NCBI GenBank assembly: GCA_024402995.1
Contig: JAKSSR010000006.1
Span: 1-37,063 of the forward strand
Origin: Clostridia bacterium
Lineage (GTDB): Bacteria; Bacillota; Clostridia; Peptostreptococcales; Anaerovoracaceae
Length of the DNA stretch: 37,063 nucleotides
Direction: 5' to 3'
Part shown: positions 8,062 through 15,081 of the stretch, piece by piece
Layout: every line of letters starts with the position of its first letter
How positions within the stretch are numbered: position 1 is the stretch's first letter
Made by a program: the position numbers and the translations under genes
Notes under the pieces: model-generated
Seen by the model: the letters and a program-made list of their open reading frames with translations, nothing else
What the model was told of the DNA's origin: nothing
Databases searched by the model: none

Positions 8062-8673
8062 ATGGAATATGTAACAAGAGAAATGCTGGAGAGCGGAGAG
8101 ACCCTCCTCTCCCTTAAAAATACCTTTCTTGAAGAACAGAGCGGAGGAAATTTCATGGCCATGCTGGCCTGTATCATGGACTCTGTCGTCTGGGTCCCCG
8201 GCAAGCTTGTGTTCAGCGATGACGACCTTTCCAAAATTGTCAGCGGTCAGATCGGAGAGACCCTGAGAAACAGCGACGCCATCCGCTTTGTCCCCACCCT
8301 TTTCGGCACAGAGGAAGGCGGACGCTTCTACCCCATGTTCTCCAACGAGGCTCAGATCCCTCAGGAATTCTCTGACAGCAACTCACTTGTTGCCATGACG
8401 GGAGCCGAGTGCATACGCAGGGCCCGCGGCAGCAAAAACGCTGCGGGAGTAGTCCTTGACCCTCTCACTCAGGTCTGCACCATGCCCATGAACTACGTTG
8501 AGCTTATCGACAAACTGGAAAGCAGACTTTCTCCCGAGCAGCAGGAGGAAGACAAGGCTCATCCCATCAAGAACATGAAGCTTATAGTTCCCAAAGACGA
8601 TCAGGCAGCCGCCGAAGCAGAAGAGATCGCCAGAGCCAAGGCAGCTCAGGCAGGCCCTGTAATGCCCAACTAA
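8062..8673 (+). CDS. SseB-family protein
   Basis: A 203-residue soluble protein resembling the SseB N-terminal domain family (enhanced serine sensitivity). The diagnostic stretches are SVVWVPGKLVFSDDD, the strand before FVPTLFGTEEGGRFYPMFSN, and AAGVVLDPLTQVCTMPMNYV, which match the family's VP...LP.FTS.ea pattern and its hydrophobic closing strand. The tail from about residue 155 is charged and helical and ends in an Ala-rich stretch. The biochemical role of the family is not established. It is expressed from the extended -10 at 8012-8022, with GGAG before the start. Confidence 0.72.
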   Translation: MEYVTREMLESGETLLSLKNTFLEEQSGGNFMAMLACIMDSVVWVPGKLVFSDDDLSKIVSGQIGETLRNSDAIRFVPTLFGTEEGGRFYPMFSNEAQIPQEFSDSNSLVAMTGAECIRRARGSKNAAGVVLDPLTQVCTMPMNYVELIDKLESRLSPEQQEEDKAHPIKNMKLIVPKDDQAAAEAEEIARAKAAQAGPVMPN

Positions 8674-8728
8674 ACCGATGATCCGGCCCAAGGCCTGACC
8701 ATAAATATTTTATTAAGGAGAGTGCTTT

Positions 8729-8764
8729 TTGATTAAGTACGACACACTGGAGATTGTAGGCTGA
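8729..8764 (+). CDS. Putative 11-codon leader peptide
   Basis: AAGGAG at 8715-8720 is followed eight bases later by TTG and an open frame reading MIKYDTLEIVG, ending in TGA at 8762-8764. The stop lies one base before a strong hairpin stem. The good ribosome binding site and the placement suggest a translated leader that controls the GNAT gene at 8842. The short length and TTG start make it tentative. Confidence 0.35.
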   Translation: MIKYDTLEIVG

Positions 8765-8765
8765 C

Positions 8766-8799
8766 CGGGAGGTTTGCTTACGATCAAACAAACCTCCCG
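8766..8799 (+). promoter_or_regulatory. Leader hairpin with anti-Shine-Dalgarno arm
   Basis: An 11-bp perfect stem: CGGGAGGTTTG (8766-8776) with CAAACCTCCCG (8789-8799) and a 12-base loop. No T-run follows, so it is not a standard intrinsic terminator. Its right arm holds CCTCC (8793-8797), which could instead pair with GGAGG (8830-8834) of the GNAT ribosome binding site. Confidence 0.5.
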
Positions 8800-8841
8800 C
8801 CCTTAGGCAATTGACGTCAACAATTTTCAGGAGGAAAAACA

Positions 8842-9468
8842 ATGAATAAAAATGACTATACCATTCGTTTAGAAAGACCCGAAGACTACAGAGAAGTAGA
8901 AAACCTTGTCAGAGAAGCATTCTGGAACGTTTATCACCCCGGATGCAGCGAGCACTACGTTATCCACGTTCTCCGCGACGATCCCGCCTTTATCAGGGAA
9001 CTGGATCTCGTCATGGAGCAGGACGGCAGACTCATAGGCCAGAACATGTTCATGAAGACGGTCATCAACGGCGATGACGGAAGAGTGATCCCCATTCTTA
9101 CCATGGGTCCCATAGGTATTACGCCCGAGCTGAAGCGTAAGGGTTACGGCAAGATCATTCTTGACTATTCTCTGGAGAAAGCAGCTGAAATGGGCTTCGG
9201 AGCAGTTCTCTTTGAGGGGAACATAGGCTTTTACGGACACAGCGGCTTTGATTACGCAAGAAATTTCGGTATCAGATATCACGATCTTCCGGAAGGAGCA
9301 GATGATTCTTTCTTCCTTTGCAGGGAACTGATCCCCGGTTATCTTGATGATGTCACAGGTGTTTATCAGACTCCGGCCGGCTACTATGTAGATCCGGCTG
9401 AGGTCGAAGAGTTCGGCAAGGACTTCCCGGCAAAAGTCAAGCTCAAGCTGCCCGGACAGTTAGACTAA
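8842..9468 (+). CDS. GNAT family N-acetyltransferase
   Basis: A 208-residue acetyltransferase, not closely similar to the GNAT at 879-1418. It begins YTIRLERPEDYREVENLVREAFW. It shows the acetyl-CoA loop in ITPELKRKGYGKIILDYSLE and the YhbS-like GNIGFYGHSGFDYARNFG, so it belongs to the predicted small-molecule N-acetyltransferase group. The C-terminal half, about 155-208, adds a short domain (GYLDDVTGVYQTPAGYYVDP) common in Clostridia homologues. The acceptor is unknown. AGGAGG at 8829-8834 sets the start. The 168-base leader upstream holds the possible regulatory peptide and hairpin, and a terminator follows. Confidence 0.9.
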   Translation: MNKNDYTIRLERPEDYREVENLVREAFWNVYHPGCSEHYVIHVLRDDPAFIRELDLVMEQDGRLIGQNMFMKTVINGDDGRVIPILTMGPIGITPELKRKGYGKIILDYSLEKAAEMGFGAVLFEGNIGFYGHSGFDYARNFGIRYHDLPEGADDSFFLCRELIPGYLDDVTGVYQTPAGYYVDPAEVEEFGKDFPAKVKLKLPGQLD

Positions 9469-9496
9469 ACGAAAGGCCTTTTGCAAAGGCACAGAA

Positions 9497-9545
9497 AAGC
9501 CCCGCCCGAGAGGAACTATGTTCTTCTTGGACGGGGCTTCGTGTT
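9497..9545. terminator. Bidirectional intrinsic terminator
   Basis: Arms at 9497-9516 and 9520-9539 (AAGCCCCG...GAAC with GTTC...CGGGGCTT) pair over about 20 bases with a few mismatches and a three-base loop. T-rich ends on both sides serve the converging GNAT gene and the small coiled-coil gene. Confidence 0.85.
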
Positions 9546-9567
9546 TTCAGGTTCCTGAAGATAAAGA

Positions 9568-9843
9568 CTATTCGGTCTTTTCTCCCTGGAGTTCAGCGAT
9601 CTTTGCCTTGAGCTCCTCGATCTGAGCGTTGCAGCCGGAGAGCTTTTCAATGAGTTCGGGGAACTTTTCTGCTGCCAGTTCGGGGCATTCTGCTACGAGC
9701 TTGGTACCGATCTCGGTGAAGATCTTCTTCATGTCAGCTTCCTGGCTTCCGATCTGGACCTTGCACTTTGCGACTTCTGCAGCTGCCTTGCCCTTATCCA
9801 GTGCTTCCTTGCCCTTTTCGCCTAACTTATCAAAAAATGCCAT
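9568..9843 (-). CDS. Small helical coiled-coil protein, 91 residues
   Basis: A soluble, almost wholly helical protein: MAFFDKLGEKGKEALDKGKAA, then IFTEIGTKLVAECPE, ending in the coiled coil NAQIEELKAKIAELQGEKTE. It resembles the N-terminal helical part of Clostridia proteins that usually finish with a CxxC zinc ribbon, but here the zinc ribbon is absent. The start is the ATG at 9843, preceded by AAAGGAG; a longer frame to 9888 has no such site. It lies downstream of the diaminopropionate ammonia-lyase gene with an 81-base gap that contains a small AAGGG/CCCTT hairpin (about 9889-9903). Function unknown. Confidence 0.75.
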   Translation of the reverse strand: MAFFDKLGEKGKEALDKGKAAAEVAKCKVQIGSQEADMKKIFTEIGTKLVAECPELAAEKFPELIEKLSGCNAQIEELKAKIAELQGEKTE

Positions 9844-9924
9844 TTTTATATCTCCTTTCAAATTTAAAATATTCTTTAACATACTCAAGGGAATACCCCT
9901 TTATTACATTATGTGCTTTTTCTT

Positions 9925-11115
9925 TCATTTTGCAAGGATTTTACGGTAATTTTCTCTGTCGGTTGCGCCTTCTGTTGAGAAAAACAGACAGACGGAGTCA
10001 GGGCCAAGACCCAAATCCCCTCTGATGCCTGCATATTCGTCTTTCTCAGTTATTTCGGTGACAAAGCCAAAGGCGGCTGCGCCGCTTTCGCCAGAAACCA
10101 CCAGAGGATCGTTTCCAACAGGACGTCCGAGAGCACGCATTCCGGATGCGGCCACTTCATCGGTCACAGAGGCAAAGAAATCCCCATGATTTTTCAGGAC
10201 TTCCCAACCTATGGTACAAGGTTCTCCGCAGGCCAGACCGGCCATAATGGTCTGAATGTCGCCGCCGGCATTGTGGATGCTGCCGTCATCGGCGGAAACT
10301 GTACGCCAGTAGCAGTCTGCAACTCTTGCTTCAACTATAGTGATAACGGGGGCGGGGAGGCCCTTCTGCTTGTAGTAATCGGTAAAGAAGCCTGTGACTC
10401 CTCCTGCCATGGCGCCTACGCCGGCCTGAAGAAATATGTGTGTGGGCATTTTGTCAAGAGACTCGGCAGCCTCAAGAGCCATGGTCATGTATCCTTGCAT
10501 GATCCCCAGAGGCAGCTCCTCATAGCCTTCCCAGGCGGTATCCTGGACCATGATCCATCCGTTTTTCTCAGCCTGGCTGTTGGCAAAACGGACAGCGTCA
10601 TCATAATTCATGTCAGTAATGGACGCATCTGCTCCGCAGGCCTTTATATTGTCAAGGCGCTCCTGCGCGCTTCCCTTGGGCATATAGACAACGCTGTTGA
10701 CGCCCATTTGCTGAGCGGTCCAGGCAATTCCCCGACCGTGGTTGCCGTCGGTGCAGGTGACAAAGGTCAGTTCACCGAGCTTTTCCTTAACAGAAGGGTC
10801 AGAAAGTTTTTCAAAAGTGATCTCTGAGGGTTCCAAGCCCAGCTGCTTCGCAATATATCCGGCAATGCAGTAGCTTCCGCCAAGAGCCTTGAACGCATTG
10901 AGACCAAAGCGGTAGCTTTCGTCTTTGACGTAGACTGCGCCAAGTCCGTGGGACTTGGCAAAGCCGTCAAGGCAGGCTAGAGGAGTTTCCTCATAAACCG
11001 GTATGCTTCGGTGGAAATTACGTACCTGACGGGCTTTTTCCAGAGTGAACTCTTTGTCGTAACGGCTTGTATTTTCAACGTCCCTGTTGATTCTGACGAA
11101 CTTGATGTCTTCCAT
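9925..11115 (-). CDS. dpaL: Diaminopropionate ammonia-lyase
   Basis: A 396-residue PLP-dependent fold-type II enzyme, close in length to E. coli YgeX (398). It converts 2,3-diaminopropionate to pyruvate and two ammonia. The PLP lysine is K76 in FGLNAFKALGGSYC. The Asp-containing catalytic segment is FVTCTDGNHGRG, and the phosphate-binding glycine loop is VSGESGAAAFG. These agree with the diaminopropionate lyase family rather than threonine dehydratase. It is the third gene after namZ and mscS, 12 bases behind the latter. No ygeW or ygeY partner is adjacent. The substrate could arise from peptide or cell-wall amino-acid breakdown, which is inference. Confidence 0.93.
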   Translation of the reverse strand: MEDIKFVRINRDVENTSRYDKEFTLEKARQVRNFHRSIPVYEETPLACLDGFAKSHGLGAVYVKDESYRFGLNAFKALGGSYCIAGYIAKQLGLEPSEITFEKLSDPSVKEKLGELTFVTCTDGNHGRGIAWTAQQMGVNSVVYMPKGSAQERLDNIKACGADASITDMNYDDAVRFANSQAEKNGWIMVQDTAWEGYEELPLGIMQGYMTMALEAAESLDKMPTHIFLQAGVGAMAGGVTGFFTDYYKQKGLPAPVITIVEARVADCYWRTVSADDGSIHNAGGDIQTIMAGLACGEPCTIGWEVLKNHGDFFASVTDEVAASGMRALGRPVGNDPLVVSGESGAAAFGFVTEITEKDEYAGIRGDLGLGPDSVCLFFSTEGATDRENYRKILAK

Positions 11116-11127
11116 TTTCGTTCTCTT

Positions 11128-11904
11128 TTACTTTGTATGAATATCGATCTGGGTGAAGGGAATTTCGATTCCTGCTGCGTCCAGAGCAGCCTTCATGCCG
11201 TTCTGCATGGTGAAATAGTTGCTCCAGTAATCGGAGGTAGAGCACCAGCCTCTGAATTCAAGGATAATTGCGCTGTCGGCGTATTCCACTACGTTGACGA
11301 GAGCTGCGGGCTTTTCGAGGAAACTGCCGGTCTTATCGGCCATGTCGAGAATAGCCTTCTTTGCCAGTTCGATGTCGCTTTCGTAAGCAATACCGATGCG
11401 GATATCAACACGTCTGGTCTGCAGCTTAGTAGCGTTGGTAATAGCGTTGCCGGTGAGGACAGCATTGGGGATGCTGATGTGCTGGTTGTCAACTGTGATG
11501 ATAGAAGTGTGGAGCAGGTTGATGGAGTCGACGGAGCCGGCGTTGCCTGCGCAGGTAATGTAGTCACCCTTCTTGAAGGGGGTCGTGATCATGATGAGAA
11601 TGCCGCTGGCCAGGTTGGAGAGGCAGCCCTGAAGAGCGAGGGCGACAGCCGCGCCGCAGGCAGCGAATACGGTAATGACGGAAGTGGTGTCAACGCCGAT
11701 CATCTTGAGAACGGAAACAATAAGAACTGACCAGCCCGCAATTTTAGCGGCATTGATAATGAACTTGTGCAGCATCGGATCCACGCCGGTCTTTTCCAGG
11801 ATCTTTTTAATGACCTTCTGAAGTCCCTTAATAAGAATTGCACCGACGATGAGTACGCCAAGAGCGGGACCAAAGCGCAGAGCGATAGCAGCAAAATTAA
11901 CCAT
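11128..11904 (-). CDS. MscS-family mechanosensitive channel
   Basis: A 258-residue small-conductance mechanosensitive channel of minimal type with three membrane helices. TM1 is FGPALGVLIVGAILIKGL. TM3 is the Gly/Ala-rich pore helix VFAACGAAVALALQG with the following LSNLASGILIMITTPFKKGDYI, the hallmark of MscS. The beta and alpha/beta vestibule domains follow (ISIPNAVLTGNAITNAT). It relieves turgor by opening under membrane tension. The ATG at 11904 is chosen because AGGAGG precedes it; a longer frame to 11970 overlaps the end of namZ. It sits between namZ and dpaL in one leftward operon. Confidence 0.92.
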   Translation of the reverse strand: MVNFAAIALRFGPALGVLIVGAILIKGLQKVIKKILEKTGVDPMLHKFIINAAKIAGWSVLIVSVLKMIGVDTTSVITVFAACGAAVALALQGCLSNLASGILIMITTPFKKGDYITCAGNAGSVDSINLLHTSIITVDNQHISIPNAVLTGNAITNATKLQTRRVDIRIGIAYESDIELAKKAILDMADKTGSFLEKPAALVNVVEYADSAIILEFRGWCSTSDYWSNYFTMQNGMKAALDAAGIEIPFTQIDIHTK

Positions 11905-11935
11905 TTGATTTTCCTCCTGTAAATGTGTATTTAAA

Positions 11936-13075
11936 TTAATATAAAACGTATTTTTTGCGTCTTTCTTCAAAGACTTCCCTTCCCTGACGGTTCATCTCAA
12001 GGACCTCTTCAAGGGACCATTCATTGTTTTCGAAAAGACGGTGACCGGCAAGCAAGCTTATGAAAGGCAGGCTGGTCGTGGACTGTTCAGTGTACTGACG
12101 GAGTCCGAAATCATCGGGATAACTGCGGCGAAGAAGATCCAGCAGGCAGACGCCCACTGTGAGGGGCCTCAAAGCCGCGGCGTCGGTAACGTAAATGCGT
12201 ATGCCGCCGCAGAGGAGTCCCTGATGCTTGCTCCAGGTGGGAGTAAACCAATAGGGGCTTGCAAAGACGCCGGGAAGCTCCATGGCGTTGAAATCCTTTG
12301 CAAAGGTCTCAGCCTTGATATAAGGCGCTCCTATAAGCCTGAAAGGAGCTGATGTACCCCTTCCCTCCGAAACGTTGGTGCCTTCCAGCAGGCACAGCCC
12401 GGCGTAAAGACGCACGCTTTCGATGTCGGGCATAGCAGGACTGGTCATGAGCCAGGGGCGCTTCCAGTCTTCAAAGGTCATTCCCGCAGTATATCCGGCG
12501 CATTTAATTACAGTAAGGTCGAGATCCAGTTTTTCTTCGTCTTTGACCATCAGAGCAAATTCTCCGCAGGTCTGACCGTAAATGGCGGGGATATCATGAA
12601 AACCTACAAAGCTTTCCGTTTCCGGAGTTCTGATGCAGCCCTCCACCAGGTTTCCAAGAGGATTGGGCCTGTCCAGAACCACCAGACGCTTTCCGTGATC
12701 GGCGCACTGCCGCATGGCATGCTTCAGAGTCGAAATAAAGGTATAGAAGCGTGCTCCCACGTCCTGAATATCGTAAACCAGAGTGTCAAAGTAATCGAAG
12801 GCTTCTTCGGGCATATCGTATGAACCCTTGCGGTACATGCTCATCATGGGAAGACCGGATATGGCGTCAACGCCGCTTTCAAAGGGGACGCCGTCGGCAA
12901 GGTCTCCGCGTACACCGTGCTCAGGTGCGAGAAGCAAACGCAGATCAGCGGTCCTTTTAAGGAAATCAATGGAAGATTCGCCTTTGAGGGTCCGTCCGGA
13001 AGGAGCGCTCAGAAGAGCAAGTCTGCCGGAAAGGGCCTTAGGTTCTTCTTCAATTCTGTCAATACCGAAAAGCAT
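11936..13075 (-). CDS. namZ: DUF1343 / NamZ-type exo-beta-N-acetylmuramidase
   Basis: A 379-residue protein of the DUF1343 family, whose characterised member NamZ removes non-reducing-end MurNAc from peptidoglycan fragments. The family signatures are LLLAPEHGVRGDLADG, VYDIQDVGARFYTFISTL, VVLDRPNPLGN and SEGRGTSAPF. No secretion signal is visible, so it may act on imported muropeptides; secreted homologues exist. It heads the operon with mscS and dpaL. TATAAT on the minus strand at 13116-13121, with TTGCCC 18 bases upstream, forms its likely promoter. Activity on MurNAc is inferred from the family. Confidence 0.88.
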   Translation of the reverse strand: MLFGIDRIEEEPKALSGRLALLSAPSGRTLKGESSIDFLKRTADLRLLLAPEHGVRGDLADGVPFESGVDAISGLPMMSMYRKGSYDMPEEAFDYFDTLVYDIQDVGARFYTFISTLKHAMRQCADHGKRLVVLDRPNPLGNLVEGCIRTPETESFVGFHDIPAIYGQTCGEFALMVKDEEKLDLDLTVIKCAGYTAGMTFEDWKRPWLMTSPAMPDIESVRLYAGLCLLEGTNVSEGRGTSAPFRLIGAPYIKAETFAKDFNAMELPGVFASPYWFTPTWSKHQGLLCGGIRIYVTDAAALRPLTVGVCLLDLLRRSYPDDFGLRQYTEQSTTSLPFISLLAGHRLFENNEWSLEEVLEMNRQGREVFEERRKKYVLY

Positions 13076-13115
13076 GTTCCGCCTCCTCTCACTACATGTG
13101 GGTAAATAACGTCTT

Positions 13116-13159
13116 ATTATACACTTGATGTTGTCTTATGGGCAAGTGCGTAATATAAT
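13116..13159. promoter_or_regulatory. Overlapping divergent promoters, namZ / ADP-ribosylglycohydrolase
   Basis: Rightward: TTGTCT (13131-13136), 17 bases, TATAAT (13154-13159). Leftward: TTGCCC, 18 bases, TATAAT (13116-13121 on the minus strand). The two promoters overlap, so simultaneous firing should interfere. Confidence 0.65.
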
Positions 13160-13180
13160 TAGCAAAAAGGAGATTCTGCC

Positions 13181-14962
13181 ATGGGAAAAAATCTTAACAA
13201 ATTCCGCGGCTGCCTTATAGGCGGCGCAGCAGGCGATGCTCTGGGCTACGCAGTCGAGTTCATGTCATCCGAAGATATTTTCATCAAATACGGCGAAAAA
13301 GGGATTACCGCTTTCCAACTTCAGGACGGTAAAGCCCTTATTTCCGACGACACACAGATGACCCTCTTTACCGCCAACGGCCTGCTCTATGCGTCTACCA
13401 TGCAGCAGACAGGCGGCCCCTTTGAGTCTTATCCCGCGTCCATAGCTCTGGCCTACAGAGACTGGCTGCGGACCCAGCAGGCCTCCCAATCAAAAGGAAG
13501 CGTAAGCTGGCTCAACAATATTCCGGAAATGAACAGCAGACGTGCTCCCGGAAACACCTGCCTGACGGCTCTCGGCTCAGGCGTCTGCGGTAAAATAGCC
13601 GCTCCGGTCAATGACAGCAAGGGCTGCGGCGGAATAATGCGTGTTGCTCCCATAGGGCTCTATCTTCAGAGCCTCGGCTTTTCTCTTTACGACAGCGACT
13701 TGATCGCAGCGGAAGCGGCGGCAGTCACCCATGGTCATCCTCTGGGATACATGCCTGCGGCGGCTTTAGCTCAAATCATAGGCTACGCCGTAAACATGCC
13801 CGAATCCCCCCTGCTCTACAGCGTTATGAGCGCCAAGCACGCCCTGGGGAAAATATTCCCGAATGACGTTCATTTGAGCACAATGGCCGGCCTTATAGAC
13901 AAGGCCATCGAACTGTCCCTTATGGACCTGGACGATTTAGATGCCATCAGGCAGCTGGGCGAAGGCTGGACAGGTGAGGAATGCCTTGCCATTGCCATCT
14001 ATTGCTCACTGAAATACAGCGATAATTTCGAAGAAGCCCTCATTGCTTCCGTAAATCACGACGGCGACAGCGACAGCACGGGAGCCGTAACCGGCAATAT
14101 TCTCGGCGCTTATCTGGGAATGGACGCTATTCCGGGAAAATTCATTGAAAACCTGGAGCTGAAGGACGTTATTCTGGAAATAGCAGATGACCTTTACAAC
14201 GACTGCCCCATTTCCTACGATGACGTCATGGAGAACAAGGTCTGGGTAAGCAAATACATTAAGCATGACTACCGTCCCGGGGAAACGCTGCCCTCAGAAA
14301 TATCTGAAAAGGCGGAACTAGCCGAAAAAGAAAACGCCGCGGCAGAGGAGCAGATCCCCCCGGTCCGCGACATGCAGATGACAATAGACCTGGGACTGTT
14401 TGCGCCCATTGAAGAAGAACGGGAGCAGCCCAAAGTTCAGGGGAAACCTAAGCCTGGAGAAAAGGCCGAACTGAAAGAAAAGCATAAGGCTAAGGAAAAA
14501 GCAGAACCAAAGTCAACACCTTTAGTGCTGAAAAAGGCGGAGCGCAAGGAAAAGCCCACTCCTCCTCCGTCTCCCGCTCCAAAGAAAAACACAAAGGCAG
14601 AGCCTGAAGAGAAGCCCGCTCTCAGGCAGACGGCCGTCAAGCCCGCGGATCCCGGCAAAATCAAGTTCTACAAGTGGACCGACGCCACCTTCGGAGGCTA
14701 TGACGTCCTCGCAGTTTGCGATAAAAACGCGTACCTGAACCTATGCTTCAGCTTCGAAGGCTGCCCCATGGACGCCCTGTGCGAAAACGGTCTGTACTAT
14801 TTCCTCGTAGACAGCGACTGGAAGGAGATCACTCCCCTTCGCAAGACCGAATTCCTTCACCCCGATGGAAAACCCAGCCCCCAGGGCGACGAACTGAAGA
14901 AATATGCCTTTAACCCCGCCGCATACGACTACAGGGTGTACACTGATAAAGAACTGAAATAA
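13181..14962 (+). CDS. ADP-ribosylglycohydrolase with charged linker and extra C-terminal domain
   Basis: A 593-residue protein in three parts. Residues 1-350 form a DraG-type ADP-ribosylglycohydrolase. They start GCLIGGAAGDALGYAVEF, with the first metal ligands in ISDDTQMT (D56, D57, T58) and the second cluster in NHDGDSDSTGAVTGN (D294, D296, D298, T300), so the two-Mg site looks intact. Residues about 370-490 are a Lys/Glu/Pro/Ala-rich low-complexity linker (KEKHKAKEKAEPK, PPPSPAPKK). Residues about 494-593 form a compact, unrecognised domain with FYKWTDATFGGYDVLAVCDK and KTEFLHPDGKPSPQGDEL. The family removes ADP-ribose from proteins or nucleic acids; the target here is unknown. It is a single gene with its own promoter and AAAGGAG site. 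Confidence 0.88.
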   Translation: MGKNLNKFRGCLIGGAAGDALGYAVEFMSSEDIFIKYGEKGITAFQLQDGKALISDDTQMTLFTANGLLYASTMQQTGGPFESYPASIALAYRDWLRTQQASQSKGSVSWLNNIPEMNSRRAPGNTCLTALGSGVCGKIAAPVNDSKGCGGIMRVAPIGLYLQSLGFSLYDSDLIAAEAAAVTHGHPLGYMPAAALAQIIGYAVNMPESPLLYSVMSAKHALGKIFPNDVHLSTMAGLIDKAIELSLMDLDDLDAIRQLGEGWTGEECLAIAIYCSLKYSDNFEEALIASVNHDGDSDSTGAVTGNILGAYLGMDAIPGKFIENLELKDVILEIADDLYNDCPISYDDVMENKVWVSKYIKHDYRPGETLPSEISEKAELAEKENAAAEEQIPPVRDMQMTIDLGLFAPIEEEREQPKVQGKPKPGEKAELKEKHKAKEKAEPKSTPLVLKKAERKEKPTPPPSPAPKKNTKAEPEEKPALRQTAVKPADPGKIKFYKWTDATFGGYDVLAVCDKNAYLNLCFSFEGCPMDALCENGLYYFLVDSDWKEITPLRKTEFLHPDGKPSPQGDELKKYAFNPAAYDYRVYTDKELK

Positions 14963-15025
14963 TACATACTGCCTAATAAAGACCTAATATATCTATAGGA
15001 CAATATTCGCTGATCATAGTATTAT

Positions 15026-15061
15026 AAAGCGTTGGAATTCCAATAATTCCAACGCTTTTTT
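15026..15061. terminator. Intrinsic terminator
   Basis: A perfect 14-bp stem, AAAGCGTTGGAATT (15026-15039) with AATTCCAACGCTTT (15045-15058), followed by further Ts. It ends the ADP-ribosylglycohydrolase transcript and may also serve the MATE gene from the other side. The rest of the gap from 14963 shows nothing further. Confidence 0.88.
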
Positions 15062-15081
15062 CATAGCTTTTTCTTTTACAG

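Noticed and set aside
8766-8799. Hairpin as an intrinsic terminator of the SseB-like gene
   Set aside because: The stem is strong but followed by CCCTTAGGC with no T-run.
8729-8806. TGA at 8762-8764 as a selenocysteine codon with the following hairpin as a bacterial SECIS
   Set aside because: Read-through would give only about 25 residues ending at TAG 8804-8806, no known selenoprotein motif is seen, and the loop lacks the usual early G. A leader peptide with stop fits better.
14400-14640. Lys/Glu/Pro-rich region as a frameshift or pseudogene scar
   Set aside because: The frame is intact from 13181 to 14962 and folded-looking sequence resumes after the linker, so it is an ordinary low-complexity linker.
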